A DNA stretch of 64,000 nucleotides, taken from assembly GCA_036338435.1 (NCBI GenBank), contig JAYZCG010000009.1:1-64000 (forward strand), read 5' to 3'. Position 1 is the stretch's first letter. Each line of letters opens with the position of its first letter. The notes beneath the pieces are model-generated. The model was not told where the DNA came from, made no database searches, and worked only from the letters and a program-made list of their open reading frames with translations. A program made the position numbers and the translations under genes. This DNA comes from JAPYTY01 sp036338435. Its GTDB lineage: Bacteria; Acidobacteriota; UBA6911; RPQK01; JADFOI01. This document shows, piece by piece, positions 53,869 through 62,157 of the stretch.

Positions 53869-55821
53869 TTAGGCAGGAGCTGGACTGTCGTCAGGATGTG
53901 CCAGCGGAGAAATCACTTGCTTCTTTTCTTTCTGTTCTTTGTCCTTCCGTTTCGGCTCGAGCTGATCGGAATTGTCCGACCCGAGGTCTCTCTGGATTTT
54001 TTCTCCCTTAATAGTGGCTACGATTTCTTCGGAGTCGAGGGTTTCGTATTCCAAAAGGGCTTCCGCTAGACGAATTAAAGCCTCCCGTTGATCTTCCAGA
54101 ATGGATTTGGCCTTGGTGCGACCCTCCAGAACCAGCCTTTTTACTTCCTGGTCAATCTTAATGGCAGTCTCTTCACTGTAGTCTTGGTGCTGGGCAATCT
54201 CTCTACCTAGAAAGATCTGCTCCTCCTTCTTACCAAAGGTTAAGGGACCCATCTCCTCGCTCATACCCCACTCGCAAACCATTTTTCGGGCACGATCCGT
54301 TACCCGCTCCAAATCGTTGGAAGCGCCCGTAGTACAACTCCCTAAAAAGATCTCTTCGGCACTCCTCCCGGCTAGCAAGATGGCGATCGAAGCTTCCATG
54401 TATTCTTTAGTGTAATTGTAAGTATCCTCTGCGGGGAGTTGCATGGTAACACCCAGAGCCCGCCCTCGTGGAATGATCGTAACTTTGTGTAACGGGTCCG
54501 CGTCCGGAAGTATATAAGCCACCAACGCATGTCCCGCCTCATGATAGGCGGTATTACGTTTCTCCTTGTCGCTCATAATCATGGACTTACGCTCTTTGCC
54601 CATCAACACCTTATCTTTGGCTTCCTCGAAGTCCACCATGGTAACTGATTGCCGGCTATACCGAGCTGCTATCAAAGCGGCCTCATTGACCAGATTGGCC
54701 AACTGAGCCCCCGAAAACCCAGGAGTACCTCTGGCTAAAATGGAGATGTCAACATCCTCCCCCAGCGTAACCTTTCGACTGTGCACTCTGATGATTCCTT
54801 CTCTTCCCTTAATGTCTGGCAAACTCACTACAACTTCCCTATCGAAACGGCCGGGACGCAAAAGCGCAGGATCTAAAACATCCGGACGGTTGGTGGCGGC
54901 GATTAGAATAACTCCCTCGTTGGACTCAAACCCATCCATTTCCACCAGAAGCTGATTGAGCGTCTGCTCCCTCTCATCATGTCCCCCTCCCAGGCCAGCA
55001 CCACGATGCCTTCCCACAGCATCTATTTCGTCAATAAAGATAATACATGGAGCATTCTTTTTTCCTTGTTCGAAAAGATCTCTTACGCGGCTTGCTCCTA
55101 CACCCACGAACATCTCCACAAAATCAGATCCACTTATGCTGAAGAAGGGGACATTGGCTTCTCCGGCGATAGCTCTAGCCAACAAAGTCTTTCCGGTCCC
55201 TGGAGGCCCCATCACTAGAACTCCCTTGGGTATTCTCCCACCCAACTTCTGAAATTTCTGTGGCTCCTTCAAAAATTCAACGATCTCCTCAAGCTCTTCC
55301 TTGGCTTCCTCTACACCAGCTACGTCCTCAAATGTCACTTTTTCCTGTTGATTAGTGGAAAGCTTGGCACGGCTTTTACCAAATGAAAGCGCCTTATTAC
55401 CACCACTTTGCATCTGTCGCATCAGGAAAATCCAGAAACCCACGAACAGAATGATAGGGAACCAGGAAGTAAGGAGCATATAAAATATAGAGCCTCCATC
55501 ATCATCACTTACTTTAACGATGATCTCCTTTTCATTAAGGGTGTTGGCAATAGTCTCTTCAGATCCCTTTGGTATTACCGCTCTGAAACGCTGTTCTCTA
55601 TCATTGGCGTCAATGTATTTACCTTCGACTTCATTGTTGGTTAATATAACTGGATCACTGGGATAGCTCCGGATCTTGTTATCCTTTACCATGGAGGTAA
55701 ACTCGGAATAATTGACCTCCTCAACATTTTCACTACGCACCGTGTTGAGAAAATTCCAGAGAACTGCGACGGCGACAATAATGACAATCCAGAAGAAGAC
55801 GTTTTTGGCAGTGGCGTTCAA
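53869..55821 (-). CDS. ftsH: ATP-dependent zinc metalloprotease FtsH
   Basis: Two N-terminal membrane helices flank a periplasmic domain (about 30-110). Walker A is GPPGTGKTLLARAIAGEA, Walker B IIFIDEIDAVG, the SRH region ATNRPDVLDPALLRPGRFDR, and the zinc site HEAGH. It degrades membrane and regulatory proteins. It begins with TTG, 11 nt after GGAGG. The C-terminal tail is long and charged. It is 650 aa. Confidence 0.96.
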   Translation of the reverse strand: MNATAKNVFFWIVIIVAVAVLWNFLNTVRSENVEEVNYSEFTSMVKDNKIRSYPSDPVILTNNEVEGKYIDANDREQRFRAVIPKGSEETIANTLNEKEIIVKVSDDDGGSIFYMLLTSWFPIILFVGFWIFLMRQMQSGGNKALSFGKSRAKLSTNQQEKVTFEDVAGVEEAKEELEEIVEFLKEPQKFQKLGGRIPKGVLVMGPPGTGKTLLARAIAGEANVPFFSISGSDFVEMFVGVGASRVRDLFEQGKKNAPCIIFIDEIDAVGRHRGAGLGGGHDEREQTLNQLLVEMDGFESNEGVILIAATNRPDVLDPALLRPGRFDREVVVSLPDIKGREGIIRVHSRKVTLGEDVDISILARGTPGFSGAQLANLVNEAALIAARYSRQSVTMVDFEEAKDKVLMGKERKSMIMSDKEKRNTAYHEAGHALVAYILPDADPLHKVTIIPRGRALGVTMQLPAEDTYNYTKEYMEASIAILLAGRSAEEIFLGSCTTGASNDLERVTDRARKMVCEWGMSEEMGPLTFGKKEEQIFLGREIAQHQDYSEETAIKIDQEVKRLVLEGRTKAKSILEDQREALIRLAEALLEYETLDSEEIVATIKGEKIQRDLGSDNSDQLEPKRKDKEQKEKKQVISPLAHPDDSPAPA

Positions 55822-55997
55822 CTTTCGCTAGACCTCCAGGCAAATTGATAATCCATACTCTCTAATTATAGGCTAAACTAGCCGGCCAGAACCAGATGAA
55901 CTGACAGAACCCTCAACTTTTTCACGCTTTGGACCTATTTTCGTTTCAATTTTAACTCAATTACCTCGACTGAATATCTCGCTAGAAAGACCGTACT

Positions 55998-57398
55998 TCA
56001 CCCCACATGGTCGATTGTGTCACTTTGAACTACAATCTCTATCGCAACTGAATCATCACTTGAAATCCGATGATCTGGGTGAGGGGGAAAGCCCTCTACC
56101 CACATAATCTGGTTGTTTCCTTCCAGTATCAACAACTTGTCGCGTCTGCTCTTGGAAATCCGCTTACTCTGAAGTAATTCTTTGAGTTTCTTGGACCCAG
56201 ATCTGGAGGAAGTACGATATTCATCCCCAGGACGACGATTTCGGACAATCAGACTGTCCGTTTCCCACCTAACAAAGATCCCCTTATCCTCTACTTTGTC
56301 CACCTTTCGAACCATGATGGATTTTTCCGCCTCCTTTATACGAACCTTTCCCGGCACACTGAGCTGATACCAAAAAGCACTGGAAAAGGATTCTTGTGTG
56401 AAACGCAGTTCTTCAAACTCTCTTTGTACCCTAAGACCCCCAGGAAGATGGACTTCTCTACCACTGCCCGATGTGCACAACTCAGCCACTGCGGCAATGT
56501 GCTTAAAAGTGATACCACGCAGATCTCCCTTCGTGCTCATCACACCTTGCCTCAACACCTGCTTCTGAATGATTGAAGGAAATGTCTCCAACTCTTCTAT
56601 CTGGATCCGAATCTCCCCCTCTTGCTGGACAAGACATTGCTCAAACGCTTTCCTACCATGTAGCACCAGATAGTCATCGATTTCCTTAAAAAGTTGGCTG
56701 GATCGGTGTAATGTCTCCACAATCGCTGGATTTAATTTGTTTTGTAGAAGGGGGAGTAGTTCATGACGAACCCAGTTCCGGTCGTAACTTAAATCTCGGT
56801 TAGAACGATCCTCTCGATAATCTTGCTTATTCTCTTTAAGGTAAGCAAGAATATCCACCCGTGAGACTTCTAAAAGTGGTCTCACTATCATAGTAGTGCC
56901 TGTCTGGGAACCAGTGTTCAAGTTACTGGACCTCACCAGAGTCGAAATACCGGAAAGACCTGTAGATCCTGCTCCCCGTACTAGCCTCATCAAGAAAGTC
57001 TCCACTTGGTCATTTAGAGTGTGTCCGGTCGTGACCTTATGTTTTGGGGAAAGTGCAAGCTGGCCGAAAAAATCATAGCGAAGTCTTCGTGCACAACTCT
57101 GGAGATTCTCTCCACTAGATCTAACTTCCCGTCGCGTATCAACCCTTTGCACTTCAATAGGTATTCCAATCTCTTGGCACAAATCGCACACAAATCGCTC
57201 ATCCTCATCCGACTCTTCTCCCCTCAACAAGTGGTTTACATGAGCTGCAGACACGTGTAGAGAGAGACTCTTTGTTAATTCTTTTAAAACCAATAACAGG
57301 GCCACGGAATCAGAACCACCCGAGAGCGCGACAATTATCCGGTCTCCTGCCTCGAAAAGTTGGTGTCGACGAACAGTCTCTAAAACTTTGTTAATCAT
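55998..57398 (-). CDS. tilS: tRNA(Ile)-lysidine synthetase TilS
   Basis: The PP-loop motif IVALSGGSDSVALLLV, AAHVNHLLRGEESDEDE and GHTLNDQVETFLMRL mark the ATP pyrophosphatase domain. The C-terminal TilS domain (RPGDEYRTSSRSGSKKLKELLQSKRI) is present. It modifies C34 of the CAU-anticodon isoleucine tRNA to lysidine. I start at ATG 57398 (MINKVLETVRRHQ); a longer ORF starts at 57443, next to the riboswitch. It is 466 aa. Confidence 0.93.
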   Translation of the reverse strand: MINKVLETVRRHQLFEAGDRIIVALSGGSDSVALLLVLKELTKSLSLHVSAAHVNHLLRGEESDEDERFVCDLCQEIGIPIEVQRVDTRREVRSSGENLQSCARRLRYDFFGQLALSPKHKVTTGHTLNDQVETFLMRLVRGAGSTGLSGISTLVRSSNLNTGSQTGTTMIVRPLLEVSRVDILAYLKENKQDYREDRSNRDLSYDRNWVRHELLPLLQNKLNPAIVETLHRSSQLFKEIDDYLVLHGRKAFEQCLVQQEGEIRIQIEELETFPSIIQKQVLRQGVMSTKGDLRGITFKHIAAVAELCTSGSGREVHLPGGLRVQREFEELRFTQESFSSAFWYQLSVPGKVRIKEAEKSIMVRKVDKVEDKGIFVRWETDSLIVRNRRPGDEYRTSSRSGSKKLKELLQSKRISKSRRDKLLILEGNNQIMWVEGFPPHPDHRISSDDSVAIEIVVQSDTIDHVG

Positions 57399-57450
57399 AC
57401 CTTTGCTTACTTGACAGAATAACTTAACTGGTCGTATTATCACACTCGGA

Positions 57451-57550
57451 ACTTATCAAGAGTGGCGAAGGGAACGGGCCCGTAGATGCCACAGCAACCA
57501 GCCTAAAAGAGCGTGGTGCTAATTCCCGCAGGGTGTTCTGGGAGATAAGT
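57451..57550 (+). ncRNA. SAM-I riboswitch upstream of thrC-lysC
   Basis: The P1 stem ACTTATC (57451-57457) pairs perfectly with GATAAGT (57544-57550). The conserved SAM-I core is present in order: AAGAG after P1, AGGGAACGGGCCC, GCCACAGCAACC, GGTGCTAATTCCCGC, then the 3' P1 strand. It should sense S-adenosylmethionine and turn off transcription through the terminator that follows. Confidence 0.88.
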
Positions 57551-57570
57551 TCGATGTCGAAAAACATCGA

Positions 57571-57603
57571 AGCCCTTTCTTACCAGGAAGGGCTTTTGTT
57601 TTT
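57571..57603 (+). terminator. intrinsic terminator of the SAM riboswitch expression platform
   Basis: AGCCCTT (57571-57577) pairs with AAGGGCT (57588-57594), followed by TTTGTTTTT. It directly follows the aptamer and lies about 70 nt before the thrC start. A second hairpin, TTCGATG/CATCGAA, sits between aptamer and terminator (57550-57571). Confidence 0.82.
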
Positions 57604-57670
57604 ATGGGCTCACGTTCTATCGAGTTCTGGCTTCGGCCAGAGGGACGTTTTGCCGGAAAGAATACGGAGT

Positions 57671-58933
57671 ATGAGCTATTTAAAAAGCTTGCAGTGTAAA
57701 CATTGCGGGAAAGAATATCCGCCTGATCGAAGCTTTGTTTGCCTAGAATGTTTTGGTCCTCTGGAAGTCACCTATGATTACGCAGCGATTCAGACCGATA
57801 TTAGTCCAATAGTTTTTAGCCAGCGGGCACAGAATTTATGGCGATATCGGGAGTTACTCCCGTTGGAAGGAGACCCCATTCAGGGGTTTAACTCAGGCTA
57901 CACCCCATTGGTAAAAGCAAAACGACTAGCCAAATATTTAAATGTCAAAGAACTCTACCTCAAAGATGATTCGGTCAACCATCCTACTCTCTCTTACAAG
58001 GATAGAGTCGTCCCAATTGCTTTGAGCCGGGGTGCTGAGTTGGGTTACACGGTTTTTTCCTGTGCCTCCACGGGCAACTTAGCTAGTTCCGTAGCCGCCC
58101 ACTGTGCCCGGGCTGGCTTCCCCTGCCTCCTTTTTATTCCCCACGATATCGAATCGGCTAAGATCACTGGCTCCCTGCTTTATAAACCTCACATAATTGC
58201 GCTGGAAGGCAATTATGACGATGTCAATCGCCTATGTGCAGAGATCGGCGATCACTATGGTTGGGGTTTCGTCAATGTTAATCTGAGGCCGTACTATACT
58301 GAAGGGGCAAAAACCATGGGCTATGAAATAGCCGAACAATTGGGTTGGAAACTCCCTGATCACATGGTCTTACCCACTGCTGGCGGAACTCTTCTCCCCA
58401 AAGTGGCCAAAGCCTTCCGAGAGCTAATTGACTTGGACTGGGTTGAGGGTCAGTGCCGCATCCACTCTGCGCAAGCAGCAGGGTGTGCGCCGATTATCCG
58501 CGCCCTTCATGATGGGCATGATGCCATCGAACCGGTGAAACCGGATACGCTGGCCAAATCGATCGCCATCGGCAATCCCGCTGATGGGCCTTACGTTCTC
58601 CAGGCAGTGCGCGACTCCGGGGGTTGGGGTGAATCTGCAACCGACCCAGAAATCTTAGAGGCGGTTGAGCTGCTAGCTAAGATGGAGGGGATTTTTACAG
58701 AACCTGCTGGGGGAACTACTCTTGCAGCAACCATAAAGCTGATCCACCAAAAACGGATTGACCCGAACGACACGATCGTAGTAGCTATTACCGGAAACGG
58801 CTACAAAACTCTCGATGTCTTTGAGTCTCAAAGACATGTGGACGTGACCTTGAGACCAAATTTACGGGTCTTTCGTGAATGGTACGAGGAACACCAATTA
58901 GTCTCCAAAACCCAGGTGGAAATGCCTGCCTAA
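57671..58933 (+). CDS. thrC: threonine synthase
   Basis: The ATG at 57671 opens MSYLKSLQCKHCGKEYP, with a zinc-ribbon-like pair CxxC...CLEC (C10, C13, then C26 and C29 approximately). It continues into the PLP fold-type II domain with the lysine in LSYKDRVV, ACASTGNLASSVAAHC-like CASTGNLASS, and the glycine-rich GGTLLPK. It makes threonine from O-phosphohomoserine. The 46 codons of open frame upstream include the riboswitch terminator and are not coding. Its stop overlaps the lysC start. It is 420 aa. Confidence 0.92.
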   Translation: MSYLKSLQCKHCGKEYPPDRSFVCLECFGPLEVTYDYAAIQTDISPIVFSQRAQNLWRYRELLPLEGDPIQGFNSGYTPLVKAKRLAKYLNVKELYLKDDSVNHPTLSYKDRVVPIALSRGAELGYTVFSCASTGNLASSVAAHCARAGFPCLLFIPHDIESAKITGSLLYKPHIIALEGNYDDVNRLCAEIGDHYGWGFVNVNLRPYYTEGAKTMGYEIAEQLGWKLPDHMVLPTAGGTLLPKVAKAFRELIDLDWVEGQCRIHSAQAAGCAPIIRALHDGHDAIEPVKPDTLAKSIAIGNPADGPYVLQAVRDSGGWGESATDPEILEAVELLAKMEGIFTEPAGGTTLAATIKLIHQKRIDPNDTIVVAITGNGYKTLDVFESQRHVDVTLRPNLRVFREWYEEHQLVSKTQVEMPA

Positions 58934-60168
58934 TGATCCATCCCACCAAAATCAAGAAATATGGCGGCAGTTCAGTTGCCTCTGTGGAACACATATGCAG
59001 AGTGGCCCAGGATCTCGTATCTGAACATCAGAAAGACATCTCCCAAGTAGTCGTTGTTTCGGCAATGTCCAAGACCACCGACCAGCTAATGAACATGGCC
59101 CTGCAGGTGAATGCCAACCCTCGGGCCAGAGAACTCGATATGCTCTTGACTACGGGAGAGCAAGTGTCCGTTTCCTTGCTCACCATGGCCCTCCATAATC
59201 TTGGAGCTAAGGCCATAGCGCTTACCGGGGCACAATGTGGCATTCTGACGGACGGCAAGTTCGCTCAAGCTCGTATTCAGAACATCGAAATCGAGAAGAT
59301 AAAACGTCTACTAGATGACAACAACATAGTAGTCGTGACTGGGTTTCAGGGCATCACCACAGACCACGAGATTACAACTTTAGGTAGAGGGGGATCCGAC
59401 ACTACTGCGACTGCACTGGCTGCAGCTGTGCAATCGTCTGTGTGCGAGATCTATACTGATGTGGACGGCGTCTTCACGGCCGACCCTCGCCTTGTTCCTG
59501 AAGCTCGACTACTAAAGTTCATCGGCTATGATGAGATGCTGGAATATGCCGCATCCGGCTCCAGAGTATTGCATCCCAGATGTGTGGAGTTGGCAAAAAA
59601 GTTCGATGTTCCCCTAGTGGTACGATCCAGCTTACACCACCGACCTGGCACTACTATCGTTAAGGAGGAAACCTTGGAAAAAATAGAAATCACAGGGGTA
59701 ACAGGTGACGCTGGAATCGCCCGCATCGCACTGACACAAGTAAAGAACATTCCAGGCACAGCAGCCAAGATTTCAGCATGTCTGTCCGAAGCAGATATCT
59801 CTATCCGTCTCATTATTCAGGGTATCCGTCATGATGCGACTAACGACTTTTCACTGATCATCTCCGAGGAAGATGCTGAACACGCCAAAACCATTTTGGA
59901 AAAGGCGGCCCAGACAGTTGGAGCCGAAAAAGTCAAAGTTAATACCAACGTCGCCAAAGTCTCAGTAATTGGATCAGGTGTGGCCAGCAATCCTCGGGTT
60001 GCAACGGGTATGTTTCGGGCTCTGGCAGATCAAGATATTAACATCGAGCTTATCAGTTCATCTGAAGTGAGAATCGCATGCATTATTAAACAGGATCAAC
60101 TAGATTCAGCTATTCTGGCGATCCACAAAAAATTCGATTTGGCAAATTTTGAACGGCACGAGATATAA
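58933..60168 (+). CDS. lysC: aspartate kinase
   Basis: The ATG at 58933 overlaps the thrC stop (TAATG). The start IHPTKIKKYGGSSVA carries the kinase motif K-Y-G-G-S-S. TTLGRGGSDTTATALAAA and the YTDVDGVFTADPRL motif follow, and two ACT domains at the C-terminus (from about residue 265) give feedback control by lysine or threonine. It phosphorylates aspartate, the first step to Lys, Thr, Met. It is under the SAM riboswitch with thrC. It is 411 aa. Confidence 0.94.
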   Translation: MIHPTKIKKYGGSSVASVEHICRVAQDLVSEHQKDISQVVVVSAMSKTTDQLMNMALQVNANPRARELDMLLTTGEQVSVSLLTMALHNLGAKAIALTGAQCGILTDGKFAQARIQNIEIEKIKRLLDDNNIVVVTGFQGITTDHEITTLGRGGSDTTATALAAAVQSSVCEIYTDVDGVFTADPRLVPEARLLKFIGYDEMLEYAASGSRVLHPRCVELAKKFDVPLVVRSSLHHRPGTTIVKEETLEKIEITGVTGDAGIARIALTQVKNIPGTAAKISACLSEADISIRLIIQGIRHDATNDFSLIISEEDAEHAKTILEKAAQTVGAEKVKVNTNVAKVSVIGSGVASNPRVATGMFRALADQDINIELISSSEVRIACIIKQDQLDSAILAIHKKFDLANFERHEI

Positions 60169-60311
60169 TCCTTCCCTCCGCTCAAAATATCTAACACATC
60201 CCCCCAATCCAATACACCAACATGCTCACTAGACCTAACAACCCGGTGGGTTAACTCGGGTCGCTATGGGCCGTTCAAGCTACCCTTTCGTGTCCATAAA
60301 TTGATCACTTC

Positions 60312-60330
60312 GTCACTTTGACAAAGTGAC
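60312..60330. promoter_or_regulatory. perfect 9-bp palindrome overlapping the carD -35 box
   Basis: GTCACTTTG (60312-60320) and CAAAGTGAC (60322-60330) are exact inverted arms about one central base. The TTGACA -35 element lies inside it, so a dimeric repressor bound here would block RNA polymerase. Confidence 0.5.
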
Positions 60331-60346
60331 AACTATCGCTTAAAAT
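60318..60346 (+). promoter_or_regulatory. sigma70 promoter of carD
   Basis: TTGACA (60318-60323) and TAAAAT (60341-60346) are 17 nt apart, 36 nt before the carD ATG. The -35 is consensus and the -10 has one mismatch to TATAAT. Confidence 0.65.
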
Positions 60347-60381
60347 GAACCCAACTCATCATGTGAGATTCAGGAGGCTTC

Positions 60382-60897
60382 ATGAACTATAAAATCGGCG
60401 AAAAAGTTATCTACCCCAACCAAGGAGTGGGGGTGATTGAGGAAATTTGCACAAAAAATATCGCTGGACAAAAGGGCGAATTCTACATGCTCCGGATAGT
60501 CTCCAACAACTCTACGGTGATGATCCCAAAAAACAACATGGAGAACGTGGGCATCCGAAGACTTTGCGGTCGACGAGATGTTAAAACTCTTCTCGAGATC
60601 CTCAGGGACGGACTCAGCGAACATCATTCTGATTGGAAGAACCGGTATAAGATAAATGTCGAAAGGATGAATTCAGGATCAATTCTGGAGGTCGCCCAAG
60701 TCCTCAAAAACCTTTTTTTCCTAAATTTTCAGAAGAGTCTCTCCTTCCGTGAGAAGAAAATGTTCGACCGTGCCCGACAGCTAGTGGTCTCAGAAATTGC
60801 TACGGTTCAAGACCAAAGCCTGGACGAGGTTGAAGAAATGGTCAATAACTTGCTCACCGAAACCTACGAGCAAGTTCAAACTCCGATGCCCAACTAG
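60382..60897 (+). CDS. CarD-family transcriptional regulator
   Basis: The 171-aa product has the N-terminal RNA polymerase-interacting Tudor-like domain (YKIGEKVIYPNQGVGVIEEI, MIPKNNMENVGIR) and the helical C-terminal DNA-binding domain (SLSFREKKMFDRARQLVVSEIA). CarD stabilises open promoter complexes at many promoters. A strong AGGAGG Shine-Dalgarno precedes the ATG, and the promoter carries an unusual palindrome. It converges with hemB. Confidence 0.9.
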   Translation: MNYKIGEKVIYPNQGVGVIEEICTKNIAGQKGEFYMLRIVSNNSTVMIPKNNMENVGIRRLCGRRDVKTLLEILRDGLSEHHSDWKNRYKINVERMNSGSILEVAQVLKNLFFLNFQKSLSFREKKMFDRARQLVVSEIATVQDQSLDEVEEMVNNLLTETYEQVQTPMPN

Positions 60898-60999
60898 ACT
60901 GTTACTTCTATTCCTTCTCGCTGCTACAAGTCGTCTTGGAATCCGGTCAGCGAAGAATGTCAGGATCTCAGGCTGTAAACGCGCGGGCCACCCCGCAAA

Positions 61000-62004
61000 T
61001 TATAGATCCCCTTTACGGATCATTAGAGCTGCTTCCTTAGCAAAATAGGTGAGAATCAAATCAGCTCCGGCACGACGGATAGCTAACAAACTCTCCGCTA
61101 TCACCTCTTCTCTTTTTAGCCACCCTTGGTTGGAAGCTGCGCACAGAGACGAGTACTCACCACTAACTTGGTAAGCAGCAACCGGAACTGTTGTCAATTG
61201 ACTCACCTGATAAATCACATCGAGACAAGGCAATGCCGGTTTGACCATGACAATATCAGCTCCCTCATCCAAATCTAGCTGCACCTCCTTGAGAGCTTCG
61301 CGAGAGTTGGCCGGATCCATTTGGTAGCTTCTACGATCGCCTAGCTGGGGTGTAGATCTAGCAGCATCTCGGAAAGGGCCATAGAAACTGGAAGCGTACT
61401 TGACAGCATAAGAGAGAATCGGCACATCTTCCCTACGCTCCTGATCGAGAGCGATTCGAATAGCGGCTACCCGGCCATCCATCATGTCAGAAGGGGCAAC
61501 AACGTGGGCTCCTGCGTCGGCATAGGCCACCGCGGCTTGGGCTAATAGTACTAAAGTCTCATCATTCTGGACGGTTACCTGATCGGTTTCCGAATTGCGG
61601 TCTACAATTCCACAATGTCCATGATCAGTGTACTCACATAGGCATACGTCAGCAAAAAGCAGTAGATTGGGAACTTCTTTTCGAGCCGTTTCTAGTGCCC
61701 GACAGATTACTCCGTCCCGTGCATAACCGGCACTCCCTTTTGCATCTTTTTTGTCATCGCCAGGAATCCCAAAAAGCATTACAGCCGGTATAGAAAGTTC
61801 CCTAACCCGTTGTAATTCCTCAATTAGAGTGTCTTGAGAAAACCGGTATTGACCTGGCATGGATACAATTTCCTCTCTAATCCCTTTCCCTTCCACTACA
61901 AATACCGGATAGATTAATTGAGTAGTTGAGAGGCGGGTCTCACGTACCATTCGTCTCAGAATAGGGTTCTCACGCAAGCGACGGGGTCTCAATACTGGCT
62001 TCAT
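61000..62004 (-). CDS. hemB: porphobilinogen synthase (delta-aminolevulinate dehydratase)
   Basis: The start is placed at ATG 62004 (MKPVLRPRRLRENP). The open frame further upstream runs through a tRNA gene and is not coding. The zinc-binding cysteine motif is DVCLCEYTDHGHCG. The two active-site lysines are in SYAVKYASSFYGPFRDAA and MVKPALPCLD. It condenses two 5-aminolevulinate molecules for heme synthesis. It is 334 aa, normal. Confidence 0.95.
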   Translation of the reverse strand: MKPVLRPRRLRENPILRRMVRETRLSTTQLIYPVFVVEGKGIREEIVSMPGQYRFSQDTLIEELQRVRELSIPAVMLFGIPGDDKKDAKGSAGYARDGVICRALETARKEVPNLLLFADVCLCEYTDHGHCGIVDRNSETDQVTVQNDETLVLLAQAAVAYADAGAHVVAPSDMMDGRVAAIRIALDQERREDVPILSYAVKYASSFYGPFRDAARSTPQLGDRRSYQMDPANSREALKEVQLDLDEGADIVMVKPALPCLDVIYQVSQLTTVPVAAYQVSGEYSSLCAASNQGWLKREEVIAESLLAIRRAGADLILTYFAKEAALMIRKGDL

Positions 62005-62032
62005 AACATTCTTCTTGAGGACGGAGTTTCTA

Positions 62033-62105
62033 TGGCGGTGGAGGGATTCGAACCCCCGACGCAGCGGATATGAGCCGCTTGCTCTAACCACTGAGCTACA
62101 CCGCC
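62033..62105 (-). tRNA. tRNA with CAU anticodon (Met or Ile2)
   Basis: A full cloverleaf of 73 nt folds on the minus strand: acceptor GGCGGTG/CACCGCC with discriminator A, D-arm GCTC...GAGC, anticodon arm AGCGG-CTCATAT-CCGCT, and T-arm with TTCGAAT. The anticodon is CAT. CCA is not encoded. It lacks initiator features (C1-A72 mismatch, three G-C pairs in the anticodon stem), so it is elongator Met or the lysidine-modified Ile2. Confidence 0.92.
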
Positions 62106-62157
62106 GTTGAACTGATAATGATAACAAACAGGAGTAGGGCTTGGAAACCGTCCGCCT

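Noticed and set aside
57533..57670. thrC starting at 57533
   Set aside because: The segment includes the 3' end of the SAM riboswitch and its terminator. The family N-terminus begins at 57671.
62005..62127. hemB with a 41-residue N-terminal extension
   Set aside because: That stretch is the tRNA gene read as protein. hemB starts at 62004 with a normal N-terminus.
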